Positions 1 through 6,612 are shown, counted from the first letter of the stretch. The stretch is 6,641 bases of DNA from an uncultured Eubacteriaceae bacterium (GCA_947058225.1 CAMSGF010000043.1:1-6641), one strand, 5' to 3'. Numbers and translations are program-made. The notes: generated by a model from the sequence alone, not told the origin.

Positions 1-60
1 CCCTCACGAGACGGCTTCGACGCCGAATGGAATGCTCCCCTACCACGCTTTCACACGCGA
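1..60 (-). rRNA. 23S rRNA fragment, partial, minus strand
   Basis: Read on the minus strand, this stretch contains the conserved 23S core GTAGGGGAGC, followed by a TTC, a CGAAG and a GTGAGG in the same order and spacing as bacterial 23S rRNA just 3' of helix 45 (roughly E. coli 1180-1240, from memory). It is GC-rich, unlike everything after base 60. The 3' side runs off the window at base 1. The 5' side stops at about base 60, where the sequence turns abruptly AT-rich, so the first ~1.2 kb of a normal 23S gene is absent here. The last rRNA-like bases look like the 3' strand of helix 45, so the break falls near that helix's apical loop. It may be a contig-end chimera, a gene remnant, or the edge of an insertion in 23S. 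Confidence 0.85.
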
Positions 61-145
61 AATATGATAAATATACAAGTATAATTAATATATTATACCA
101 TAATTATTTTATCTATTGACATTTTTAATCTTATTTTAATTTTTA

Positions 146-174
146 TTGACAAATTTCACAAAAATTGATATATT
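146..174 (+). promoter_or_regulatory. Promoter of the acylation operon
   Basis: A perfect -35 box TTGACA (146-151) is followed by a 17-base spacer and a -10 box TATATT (169-174, five of six matches to TATAAT). A shifted -10, TATTAT (171-176), is also possible. Transcription would start near 181-183, giving a leader of about 30 bases before the GTG start at 213. A second TTGACA lies exactly 30 bases upstream (116-121) but has no good -10 at the right distance. Confidence 0.7.
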
Positions 175-198
175 ATAAATTGAATTTATTAAAAAAAC

Positions 199-204
199 AG
201 AGGA
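199..204 (+). promoter_or_regulatory. Ribosome binding site deciding the GTG start
   Basis: AGAGGA lies 8 bases before GTG 213. The longer reading from TTG at 165 has no Shine-Dalgarno upstream and lies inside the promoter's -35/-10 region, so it would probably not be transcribed. This decides the start of the ligase. Confidence 0.75.
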
Positions 205-212
205 TTTTTAAT

Positions 213-1709
213 GTGTTTATAAAAAGTGTTGTAGAAGAAATTCTTATAAATTCCAAAAAAGAATATCTTAAAGATAAAGTTGCAGTTCACGCCGTAAACG
301 GTTCGTTGACATACGAAGAACTTGGTAGAGAAATAAAAAAAGTTGCAGCTTTTTTATATGAAAAAGGAATAAAAAGCGGAGATAGGGTAATGCTTTCTGC
401 TACTGCAAATATAGAGTTTTTTATAACCTATTTTGGTATACATTTGGCAGGGGCAGTCGATGTTCTTTTGGAAGCAAAGGCTGCAAAAAGCAGAGTAGAA
501 TCTATTTATGGTGAATGCAGTCCAAAGCTTTTAATCGTAGATGATACTGAATTTAGAAATGATAAATGTATAGATATTGAATCTATGAAAGATTTAGATG
601 TCAAAATAAAAAATGACATCTGTTTTCCCGGTATGGACGATTTGGCTCAGCTTCTTTATACCTCAGGCACAACAGGAAAACCAAAAGGGGTTATGCTGAC
701 TCATAAGAATTTACGTTATGCTGTCGATAATATTTTGGATGGGAACAAGATGAGTGAAGATGATACGGTTCTTATTCCTCTTCCTTTAAACCACGCTAAT
801 GCAATAGGAACAGTTAGGTCTATTTTGGTAAAAGGCGGGACAGTAGTTGCTCAAAAAGGTTTTATGGCAGTTGGGGAAATAATGAAAAAGATAGATAAAT
901 ACAATGTAACTGCTTTTTCATGCTCTCCTGTCGCACTTAGAATGTTTGACAGATTTACAAAAGGACATATGGAAGATGTGCTTGGCAAGATGAAATATAT
1001 CGAAGTCGGAACGGCTCCGATGGACGTGGAATTCAGAAAAAAAGTTATTAAGGCTCTTCCTAATACAAGGATAATGTTAAATTACGGGTCTACTGAATTT
1101 AACAGGGCAGTATATATAAATTTACACGATATTAATGATGATGTGAAGATTACGTCTGTTGGAAAATGTGTTAAAAATTCAAAGGCCCATCTCCTTGATG
1201 ATAATAACAATGAAATAACAAAAAGGGGTAAGGATAATTCCGGGAAACTTGCTTTTTCAGGTCCTGTGCTTATGAAAGGGTACTGGGAGGAGGAAAAGCT
1301 TACGTCTGAAGCTATAATAGATGATATGTTCTTAATGGGAGATAGTGCTTATATTGATGAAGAAGGGTATATATACCTTATGGGAAGAATTAAGGATATG
1401 ATAAATGTCGGCGGAGAAAAGGTGGCTCCTCTTGAAATAGAAGATATTGTCTGTGGGTTTTTTGAAATAGAAGAAAGCGCCTGTGTTCCGATATCTGACC
1501 CAAGAGGAATGCTCGGACAGGTTCCTGTGTGTTTTGTAACGCTTACTAAAGATTGCAGGGAGTTAAATATAAAGGAACTTAAAAAATACTTTTTATCTAA
1601 AGCAGAGTCTTATAAGCTTCCCGTAGAATTTATAACATTGGAAAGTTTACCCAGAAATTATATGGGTAAGATAGATAAGAATAAATTAATTGAAATGAGG
1701 AGAAAGTAA
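213..1709 (+). CDS. AMP-forming acyl-activating ligase of an acylation cassette (DltA-like position)
   Basis: This is a 498-residue member of the ANL superfamily (acyl-CoA synthetases, NRPS adenylation domains, DltA). It should activate a carboxylic acid with ATP to an acyl-adenylate and load it on the carrier protein encoded 2 bases downstream. Visible motifs are the phosphate loop YTSGTTGKPKG (149-159), the adenine-binding NYGSTE (290-295), the ribose-binding Asp377 in MGDSAYIDEEGY, the hinge GRIKDMINVGGEKV (391-404), and the C-terminal catalytic Lys486 in RNYMGKID. Length is normal for the family. The A4-like region reads PLPLNHANAIGT (about 189-200), as in acyl-CoA synthetases, and lacks the FDxS-type aspartate that holds the substrate amino group in DltA and NRPS domains. 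I infer a non-amino acyl substrate and so give no dltA symbol. Start: GTG with a good ribosome binding site; the cytosolic protein has no signal peptide. A free-standing acyl-CoA ligase is the alternative, but the adjacent carrier protein argues against it. Confidence 0.88.
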   Translation: MFIKSVVEEILINSKKEYLKDKVAVHAVNGSLTYEELGREIKKVAAFLYEKGIKSGDRVMLSATANIEFFITYFGIHLAGAVDVLLEAKAAKSRVESIYGECSPKLLIVDDTEFRNDKCIDIESMKDLDVKIKNDICFPGMDDLAQLLYTSGTTGKPKGVMLTHKNLRYAVDNILDGNKMSEDDTVLIPLPLNHANAIGTVRSILVKGGTVVAQKGFMAVGEIMKKIDKYNVTAFSCSPVALRMFDRFTKGHMEDVLGKMKYIEVGTAPMDVEFRKKVIKALPNTRIMLNYGSTEFNRAVYINLHDINDDVKITSVGKCVKNSKAHLLDDNNNEITKRGKDNSGKLAFSGPVLMKGYWEEEKLTSEAIIDDMFLMGDSAYIDEEGYIYLMGRIKDMINVGGEKVAPLEIEDIVCGFFEIEESACVPISDPRGMLGQVPVCFVTLTKDCRELNIKELKKYFLSKAESYKLPVEFITLESLPRNYMGKIDKNKLIEMRRK

Positions 1710-1711
1710 CA

Positions 1712-1942
1712 ATGGATAAAAAAGCATTATTATTAGAAATTTTAGAAGAAGTAAAACCTGATGTTGATTTTGAAAAGGAAACTGCCATTATTGACGATGG
1801 TATTTTAGATTCAATGGATGTCGTTGATTTGGTAGTCAGTATTTCAGATGAATTTGGAGTTGATATCCCCGCAGGAGAAATATTGGAAGAAAACTTTAAT
1901 TCGGTTGATGCAATGCTTGCTTTAATAGAAAAATTAGATTAG
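1712..1942 (+). CDS. Acyl carrier protein (DltC-like)
   Basis: A 76-residue, strongly acidic, helical protein of usual carrier-protein length. The motif DGILDSMDVVDLV (29-41) carries Ser34, the expected attachment site for 4'-phosphopantetheine. A holo-ACP synthase encoded elsewhere would be needed to arm it. It starts 2 bases after the ligase stop, with AGGAG at 1698-1702 inside the end of the ligase gene (9-base spacer), which implies translational coupling and a fixed ligase-carrier pair. Family knowledge: in dlt systems the carrier docks on the MBOAT protein at the inner membrane face and hands over its acyl group. The DSMD sequence fits both DltC and generic ACPs, so the partner genes, not the protein itself, suggest the role. 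Confidence 0.92.
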   Translation: MDKKALLLEILEEVKPDVDFEKETAIIDDGILDSMDVVDLVVSISDEFGVDIPAGEILEENFNSVDAMLALIEKLD

Positions 1943-2007
1943 TTAAATTAAAGATTTTCTGATTGTATAAGTTATTTAATAGTATTTTATTGCATCATTA
2001 ATATCTA

Positions 2008-2045
2008 GGAAAGCTTCATAAATCCTGAATTTATGATAGCTTTTC
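2008..2045 (+). other. Long imperfect hairpin in the operon gap
   Basis: The arms TCATAAAT (2016-2023) and ATTTATGA (2029-2036) pair perfectly around a 5-base loop, CCTGA. After one bulged T (2037), the stem continues with GGAAAGCT (2008-2015) against AGCTTTTC (2038-2045), including one G-U pair, for about 16 pairs in all. The stem is AT-rich and the sequence after it is only broken T runs, so it is a poor intrinsic terminator. It could be an attenuator or an RNA-processing or stability element that sets different levels for the upstream and downstream gene pairs. Confidence 0.45.
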
Positions 2046-2151
2046 ACTTTTGCTTTTATAAATTTTTCTTTGAAATCATAAGTGTCATAAGGGCAAAATG
2101 AAAAAGAAAAAAAGTAAAAATATATCAAATTAAAATTTTTAAAATACGCTC

Positions 2152-2160
2152 GGGGAGGGG
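2152..2160 (+). promoter_or_regulatory. Ribosome binding site of the MBOAT gene
   Basis: A run of purines containing GGAGG (2154-2158) lies 11 bases before ATG 2170. The site is strong but the spacing is longer than usual. No alternative start lies between them, so the ATG is accepted. Confidence 0.65.
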
Positions 2161-2169
2161 TAAACATAT

Positions 2170-3768
2170 ATGTCTATTACATCTTTAAGGTTTTTTATTT
2201 TTGTTATATTGACATTATTTTTATATTACATTACACCTAAAAAACATCAATGGAAAACGCTTCTTGTCATAAACTATGTATTTTATGCGTTTGCCGGTAT
2301 CAAATTATTTGTATTTATGCTATTTACAACCGTTAGTGCATATCTTACGGGAAGGTATATGGATAATGTTAATATCAGTACAAACGAAGAACTTGAAAGA
2401 AGAAAAGAAGAACTATCCAGAGAAGAAAAGAAACAAATAAGAGCTGAGAGTGCAAGAAAGAAGAAAGTATTTTTTGTGCTAACTTTAGTTATAAACTTTG
2501 GTATTCTCGGTGTGTTCAAATATTGTAATGATTTTATTTCATTTATAAATATAATTTCACAAAAATTTGATTTTGCATCTCCAATTCCACATCTTGGACT
2601 TGTCCTCCCTCTTGGGATTTCTTTTTATACCTTTCAGGCAATGGGTTATATAATAGATATATACAGAGGTAAATATTCAGCGGAAAAATCTCTTTTTAAA
2701 TTTGCACTTTTTGTATCATTTTTCCCTCAGTTGGTTCAAGGTCCTATAAGCAGGTTTGACGAAGTTGCCTCTCAAATGTTTGAAGGACATAAATTTGATT
2801 ATATAAGAATTAAGCATGGGTTTGAATTATTCATATGGGGGCTGTTTAAAAAGCTCGTTATAGCGGACAGAATCGGCATAATCGGAAATGAAATTTTCAG
2901 TAATTACATTCAATATCCCGGTCTTTTTGTATTTATAGGGGCATTTTGTTCTCTTATGCAGCTTTACACTGATTTTTCAGGCGGAGTAGATATAATGAGA
3001 GGTGTTGCGCAGGGCTTTGGCGTGATACTTCCAAATAACTTTGAAAGACCTTTCTTTTCAAAGGACCTTCCTGAATATTGGAGGAGGTGGCATATAACCT
3101 TAAATAACTGGCTTAGAGATTATGTGTTTTATTCACTCACTTTTTCAAAAAGATTTTTAAATTGGACAAAAAAATTAAGAAAAGTCGTAAGCAAAAAGGA
3201 AGCAAAGCTTATTCCGATGTTCGTCGCAATATTAATAGTAAGGCTTATTAATGCGACTTGGCATGGGGGAGGGAGTCAATACTTTATACTTGGGTTATAT
3301 CATGGGATACTGATTTGCCTTGGAATGCAATTTGAAGATTTGTTCAGAAAGATAGAAAATAAGTTTAATATCAATACAAAGTGTTTTTCGTGGGATTTAT
3401 TTAGGATGATAAGGACGTTTATTCTCGTAGTGTTAGCTAAAATTATAACTTCTGCAACGAGCCTTAGAACGATGGTTTGTATGTTTAAATCTCTGTTTAC
3501 TAAATTTAATCCTTGGATTCTTGTTGATGGTTCTGTTTTTGAACTTGGACTTTCCGTACAAGCTATTATACTTCTTGTGTTTGCATTATTAATTTTGCTT
3601 GTTGTAGGTATTTTACAGGAATTTGGAATTCATTTAAGGGAAAAACTTGAAGAGCAGAATATATGGTTTCAGTGGACTGTTATATTAGGCGGTATTTTCT
3701 TAGTTATGATATTTGGTATGTATGGACCCGGTTTTTCTGCCGGTGAATTTATATATCAGCAATTTTAG
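2170..3768 (+). CDS. MBOAT-family O-acyltransferase (AlgI/DltB-like) with DltX-like C-terminal tail
   Basis: A 532-residue polytopic membrane protein with about 11-13 hydrophobic segments. It should take the acyl group from the carrier protein at the inner face and pass it across the membrane for O-acylation of an envelope polymer. Family motifs: LPLGISFYTFQAMGYIIDIY (146-165), FFPQLVQGPISRF (184-196), DFSGGVDI (268-275), YWRRWHITLNNWLRDYVF (303-320) with His308, and TWHGGGSQYFILGLYHG (363-379) with His365, the expected catalytic histidine, and His378. Length exceeds DltB (about 400) and fits AlgI-type proteins. A highly charged stretch (about 71-99) rich in Glu, Lys and Arg interrupts the N-terminal membrane segments and is probably cytoplasmic. 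The last residues, FIYQQF, follow the final membrane helix and resemble the DltX C-terminus (FIYNEF-like, from memory); Tyr529 could be an acyl relay. The DltD-like gene follows after 10 bases. Confidence 0.9.
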   Translation: MSITSLRFFIFVILTLFLYYITPKKHQWKTLLVINYVFYAFAGIKLFVFMLFTTVSAYLTGRYMDNVNISTNEELERRKEELSREEKKQIRAESARKKKVFFVLTLVINFGILGVFKYCNDFISFINIISQKFDFASPIPHLGLVLPLGISFYTFQAMGYIIDIYRGKYSAEKSLFKFALFVSFFPQLVQGPISRFDEVASQMFEGHKFDYIRIKHGFELFIWGLFKKLVIADRIGIIGNEIFSNYIQYPGLFVFIGAFCSLMQLYTDFSGGVDIMRGVAQGFGVILPNNFERPFFSKDLPEYWRRWHITLNNWLRDYVFYSLTFSKRFLNWTKKLRKVVSKKEAKLIPMFVAILIVRLINATWHGGGSQYFILGLYHGILICLGMQFEDLFRKIENKFNINTKCFSWDLFRMIRTFILVVLAKIITSATSLRTMVCMFKSLFTKFNPWILVDGSVFELGLSVQAIILLVFALLILLVVGILQEFGIHLREKLEEQNIWFQWTVILGGIFLVMIFGMYGPGFSAGEFIYQQF

Positions 3769-3772
3769 GAGG
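3767..3772 (+). promoter_or_regulatory. Ribosome binding site deciding the DltD-like start
   Basis: A perfect AGGAGG overlaps the MBOAT stop codon and sits 6 bases before ATG 3779. An earlier in-frame ATG at 3713 lies within the MBOAT gene, lacks such a site, and would put 22 polar and mixed residues in front of the membrane anchor, so 3779 is the better start. Confidence 0.85.
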
Positions 3773-3778
3773 ATAGGT

Positions 3779-4852
3779 ATGAAAAAAAGTCAAGCGTGTA
3801 GATTTGTTTCATTTTTATTGATTTTTTTATTATTATTTTCAGCTTTCAATAAAATATTTAAAATAGAAATTTCAGCAGGTTTTAAAAGATTTGTAAGTTT
3901 TTATAATTCAAAAGAAGACTCCATCGATGGTATATATATAGGTTCAAGTTCTGTTGACAGATACTGGCATTCTGTTGTGGCTTGGAGAGATTATGGTATG
4001 ACGGTTCATTCACTGTCTTCAAACAGTCAGCCGATTGTCTTAGCTAAATATATTATAGAAGAAGCGAGAAAGACACAGCCAAATGCTTTTTTTGTGGTTG
4101 ATTTAAGACAGGCGAGGAAAAAATTGAAAGGTGGAACAACAGATCAGGCTATTCGTCAGGTGACTGACAATATGCCTTTTTCAAAGAATAAGGTTAATGC
4201 AGTAAAAGCGGCTTTAGAAGCCGGTGGTATAGATAGTAATCCGATAGAATATTATTTAAATATAATAAAGTACCATTCCAGATGGGAAACAGGTATAGAA
4301 AGAGATGATTTTTATAATATAATAGATAAAAATAAAGGAACATATCTTGACTTTAATGCTTTTTTTACAATTAAAAACAAAAGACCTGATTATAAAGATG
4401 ATGTGGAGCCTATTGACCCCGAAACGGAAAAAGCTGTTAGAGATTTAATGCAATATGGCAAAAAGGAAAAATTAAAAATATTATATGTCATATCTCCTTT
4501 TTCCGTGAATGAGGATGAGATGAAAGGTTTTAATTATGTTGGGAAAATTGCAAAAGATGAAGGCGTTGATTTTATAAATTTTAATTATTATTATGATGAA
4601 ATTGGGATAGATTTTGATAAAGATTTTTATGATATTCGTCATGTAAATGTGTATGGAGGCGAAAAGTTTACGAAGTATCTTGCAAAGATATTAAAAGAAA
4701 AATTCAACCCTTCTGATAAACGCTATGACATTGAAAATTACGGGGATTGGAATGAAGCATATGCATCATATATTTCAACAAATTATTCAAAGAAAAATAA
4801 AGAAGTCCTTGGTATGTTTGATGAATTGATTTTAGAAGCAGAGGACGATTGA
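3779..4852 (+). CDS. DltD-like membrane-anchored SGNH-fold acyl transfer protein
   Basis: A 357-residue protein with a single N-terminal hydrophobic segment (about 8-22) after a short basic start. It resembles a signal anchor with the rest of the protein outside. SGNH/DltD-like features: a nucleophile block IGSSSVDRYW (54-63) with Ser57 the likely nucleophile, a Ser/Asn-rich second block SLSSNSQPI (78-86), and a C-terminal DIRHVNVYGG (285-294) giving the Asp285-x-x-His288 pair. Family knowledge: in dlt operons this protein receives or transfers the acyl group on the outer face, onto teichoic acid. It is somewhat shorter than typical DltD (about 400). The gene follows the MBOAT gene by 10 bases and ends at the operon terminator, so it is the last step of the cassette. 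Overall similarity to true DltD cannot be judged by eye, so I give no symbol. Confidence 0.82.
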   Translation: MKKSQACRFVSFLLIFLLLFSAFNKIFKIEISAGFKRFVSFYNSKEDSIDGIYIGSSSVDRYWHSVVAWRDYGMTVHSLSSNSQPIVLAKYIIEEARKTQPNAFFVVDLRQARKKLKGGTTDQAIRQVTDNMPFSKNKVNAVKAALEAGGIDSNPIEYYLNIIKYHSRWETGIERDDFYNIIDKNKGTYLDFNAFFTIKNKRPDYKDDVEPIDPETEKAVRDLMQYGKKEKLKILYVISPFSVNEDEMKGFNYVGKIAKDEGVDFINFNYYYDEIGIDFDKDFYDIRHVNVYGGEKFTKYLAKILKEKFNPSDKRYDIENYGDWNEAYASYISTNYSKKNKEVLGMFDELILEAEDD

Positions 4853-4853
4853 T

Positions 4854-4880
4854 AAAACTCTCCTTTTAGGAGAGTTTTTT
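4854..4880 (+). terminator. Rho-independent terminator of the acylation operon
   Basis: AAAACTCTCC (4854-4863) pairs with GGAGAGTTTT (4869-4878) around the 5-base loop TTTTA and runs into a T tract (4875-4880). The stem has ten pairs with a GC-rich core. It begins one base after the stop of the DltD-like gene and marks the end of the transcript. Confidence 0.93.
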
Positions 4881-5075
4881 ATTTATTGTTTTGGGATAAA
4901 AAAATATTGTTTATATAGGTGGTTTTAATTTGCTGGACAAAAAATGTAATAAAAATGGTAGAAGCTTAAATACTTTGGGGTAAACTTGTTTTAGTTTTGT
5001 AACAAAAGTGTGGGATATTCTATTTTTTATATAAACTTAATGTTATTTTAATGACGGACTTTATATGGAGATTAT
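4881..5075. other. Intergenic region without a convincing gene
   Basis: AT-rich spacer between the operon terminator and the promoter of the secreted protein gene. It holds a small inverted repeat, TTTTGT-A-ACAAAA (4995-5007), that could be an operator but is short enough to be chance. It also holds a 17-codon reading from TTG at about 4930 preceded by AGGTGG, which is too short and unsupported to call. I recognise no riboswitch or RNA gene. Confidence 0.5.
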
Positions 5076-5104
5076 TTGAAAAAATGGCAGAGATTGTGTA
5101 TAAT
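5076..5104 (+). promoter_or_regulatory. Promoter of the secreted repeat protein gene
   Basis: A -35 box TTGAAA (5076-5081, five of six) is followed by a 17-base spacer and a perfect -10 box TATAAT (5099-5104). Transcription would start near 5111, leaving a leader of about 50 bases before the ATG. With the terminator at 4854-4880 this makes the gene its own transcription unit. Confidence 0.8.
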
Positions 5105-5152
5105 TATAAATAAATTATAAATATCTTATATAAATAAATCTTTAATTGCAGT

Positions 5153-5157
5153 AGGAG
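5153..5157 (+). promoter_or_regulatory. Ribosome binding site choosing between two adjacent ATGs
   Basis: AGGAG sits only 2 bases before ATG 5160 but 5 bases before ATG 5163. The second ATG is the more plausible start; it removes a single Met and leaves a classical MKN signal-peptide beginning. Confidence 0.6.
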
Positions 5158-5162
5158 AGATG

Positions 5163-6605
5163 ATGAAAAATTTACAAAAGATTATATCATTTATATTGTC
5201 GGTATTATTTGTTATGTCAATCTTTGCCCCTTATTCAGTTTTTGCATCGGATAAAGATGGGGGTTATATTGACGGAGGATTGGATATCATAAATGATACA
5301 CAAGATTATCTAAATGACTTGGATAGTGATTTAGAGGTGGAGGATAGTATTGATTTAGATATAAAAGATACTTTGGAAGACATTAATGACTTTAAAGAAG
5401 AAAAGACAGAGCAAAGGAAAAGTGCTAGGCCTTTAAAAAAGATAAATGCTAGTATATCAGGTGCAAGTTTTCCTGAGGTTATAATAAAAGAGGAAGTGAC
5501 TAAATTTGTTGCATCGGGGGTTGTAAAGGCCAGTGGAAAGAAAATAAAAAGGGTATCGTTTAATATTTTGTCTTCAAAAGGAAGTATTATTTACCACAAG
5601 ACAAAAGGTGGTATGAATGTAACAAGTTTTAATATGAAAGAGCTTTCCTGTTCCAAAGATGAGATGTCAAAGCTTGACAGCGGAGATTACAGGTATAAGA
5701 TATACGTTACGGGGGTTGGGGAGAGCAGTGCGACAGTGGTATTCAATGTGAAATTTAAGGTTATGAGGAAGTATCCTAAAATGGATACGAATATAACTAC
5801 TCCGTACAGTTTGGGAGTGGGAAGAGATTTTAAGGTTGCAGGGAAGTTCAGCAGTGATTTTCCTATGAAAAAGATTGAAATCGGGATAGTAAATTCCACA
5901 ACCGATTCTTTTGTTGACGGTCATAAATATGAGATAACAAAAGGTGATGAAGAAGAGCCTTTAAATGAGTTTTTAATTAATGATGAAGTAAGCAGTGCGT
6001 TAAATTTTGATACTCTTTCCTTTGGAAGTTATTATTACAGGTGTTATGTAGAAAATGAAAAGGGCAGACACAGATTATTTAATATTGCATTTAATGTGCA
6101 GGCTTCTTTTGATAAAAGTGCAGGAGGTTTTAATCTTAGCGGTGCAAATCATATAGATACTTTTACATATGATAAAACGATAGTGAGGAAATTTTACCCC
6201 GGTGGTATTATAAAAAGCAGTGGTAAAAATATTGACTCTATCAGGATATATGTTGCCAATACGAGAAATATGGTAAGAAAAGAAATTATAAAGAAAAATA
6301 TTAACAGTGATACTTTTGACTTGAGTACGTTAAGTGCTATTGATGTAAATGCGTTGGCGGGGGATAATTACAAATATAATATTGAAGTAAAAGGTGTGGG
6401 AGATAATGAATTTACAACTCTTTATTCATCATCTTTTACTATTACAAAGCCATTTAAGGTTACAAAAAGCGGAGTCAGTTATCCGAGTTCTTTAATCAGA
6501 GGGTGCAGCTTTTCCTTAAAAGGAACTATTAAGGGCAGTTATAAAATGACAAAGGTGCAAATTGGGCTTGTGAAAAATTCAAAGTGGTATGCAAAGAAAT
6601 TATAG
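5163..6605 (+). CDS. Secreted protein with alternating beta-rich repeats, probably interrupted at its 3' end
   Basis: A 480-residue reading with a clear signal peptide: basic start, hydrophobic core, then PYSVFA (23-28) with likely cleavage before Ser29. A strongly acidic stretch (about 29-80) rich in Asp and Glu follows. Then come repeats of about 105-110 residues in an alternating pattern: A1 (about 96-200), B1 (206-314), A2 (322-429) and a partial B2 (431-480). A repeats share GVVKASGKKI / GIIKSSGKNI and a closing GDYRYKIYVTGVG / GDNYKYNIEVKGVG. B repeats share YSLGVGRDFKVAGKF / SSLIRGCSFSLKGTI and MKKIEIGIVNS / MTKVQIGLVKNS. Such Ig-like repeats occur on clostridial cell-wall hydrolases and surface proteins (from memory), usually beside a catalytic domain. 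None is visible, no LPXTG or other anchor is seen, and the frame stops at TAG 6603 mid-repeat. I infer a truncated or frame-broken surface protein of unknown function. Confidence 0.75.
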   Translation: MKNLQKIISFILSVLFVMSIFAPYSVFASDKDGGYIDGGLDIINDTQDYLNDLDSDLEVEDSIDLDIKDTLEDINDFKEEKTEQRKSARPLKKINASISGASFPEVIIKEEVTKFVASGVVKASGKKIKRVSFNILSSKGSIIYHKTKGGMNVTSFNMKELSCSKDEMSKLDSGDYRYKIYVTGVGESSATVVFNVKFKVMRKYPKMDTNITTPYSLGVGRDFKVAGKFSSDFPMKKIEIGIVNSTTDSFVDGHKYEITKGDEEEPLNEFLINDEVSSALNFDTLSFGSYYYRCYVENEKGRHRLFNIAFNVQASFDKSAGGFNLSGANHIDTFTYDKTIVRKFYPGGIIKSSGKNIDSIRIYVANTRNMVRKEIIKKNINSDTFDLSTLSAIDVNALAGDNYKYNIEVKGVGDNEFTTLYSSSFTITKPFKVTKSGVSYPSSLIRGCSFSLKGTIKGSYKMTKVQIGLVKNSKWYAKKL

Positions 6606-6612
6606 AAGCATT

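Larger units (their letters stand above)
1943..2169 (+). other. Non-coding gap inside the operon
   Basis: A 227-base AT-rich gap separates the carrier protein gene from the MBOAT gene, although the other two junctions in the cassette are 2 and 10 bases. I see no convincing gene in it. The 63-codon minus-strand reading is low-complexity and has no ribosome binding site. The gap holds a long imperfect hairpin (2008-2045) and, at its end, the purine-rich ribosome binding site of the next gene. Only weak -10-like sequence (TATAAG at 1966-1971) is present, so an internal promoter is possible but unsupported. Confidence 0.6.

Noticed and set aside
165..212. N-terminal extension of the ligase from TTG 165
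   Set aside because: It starts inside the -35/-10 region, has no ribosome binding site, and the added residues are not family-like. GTG 213 has AGAGGA at 8 bases.
1976..2167. 63-codon minus-strand reading in the operon gap
   Set aside because: It is low-complexity, rich in Phe, Lys and Tyr as expected of AT-rich DNA, has no ribosome binding site, and shows no motif I recognise.
2283..2519. 78-codon minus-strand reading
   Set aside because: It lies wholly inside the MBOAT gene. Its Ser/Leu-rich content mirrors the Glu/Lys-rich charged loop on the other strand.
3713..3778. Upstream ATG start for the DltD-like gene
   Set aside because: It overlaps the MBOAT coding end. A perfect AGGAGG 6 bases before ATG 3779 gives a start with a normal signal anchor.
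4930..4983. 17-codon reading from TTG with an AGGTGG upstream
   Set aside because: It is too short, uses a weak start, and has no recognisable sequence. Such readings are common by chance in AT-rich spacers.
4995..5007. TTTTGT-A-ACAAAA inverted repeat as an operator
   Set aside because: Six-base arms of A/T-rich sequence are expected by chance here, and it lies about 70 bases upstream of the -35 box. It is noted only in the intergenic entry.
5667..5924. Two overlapping minus-strand readings (85 and 70 codons)
   Set aside because: Both are antisense to the repeat domain of the secreted protein, lack ribosome binding sites, and have no coherent protein features.
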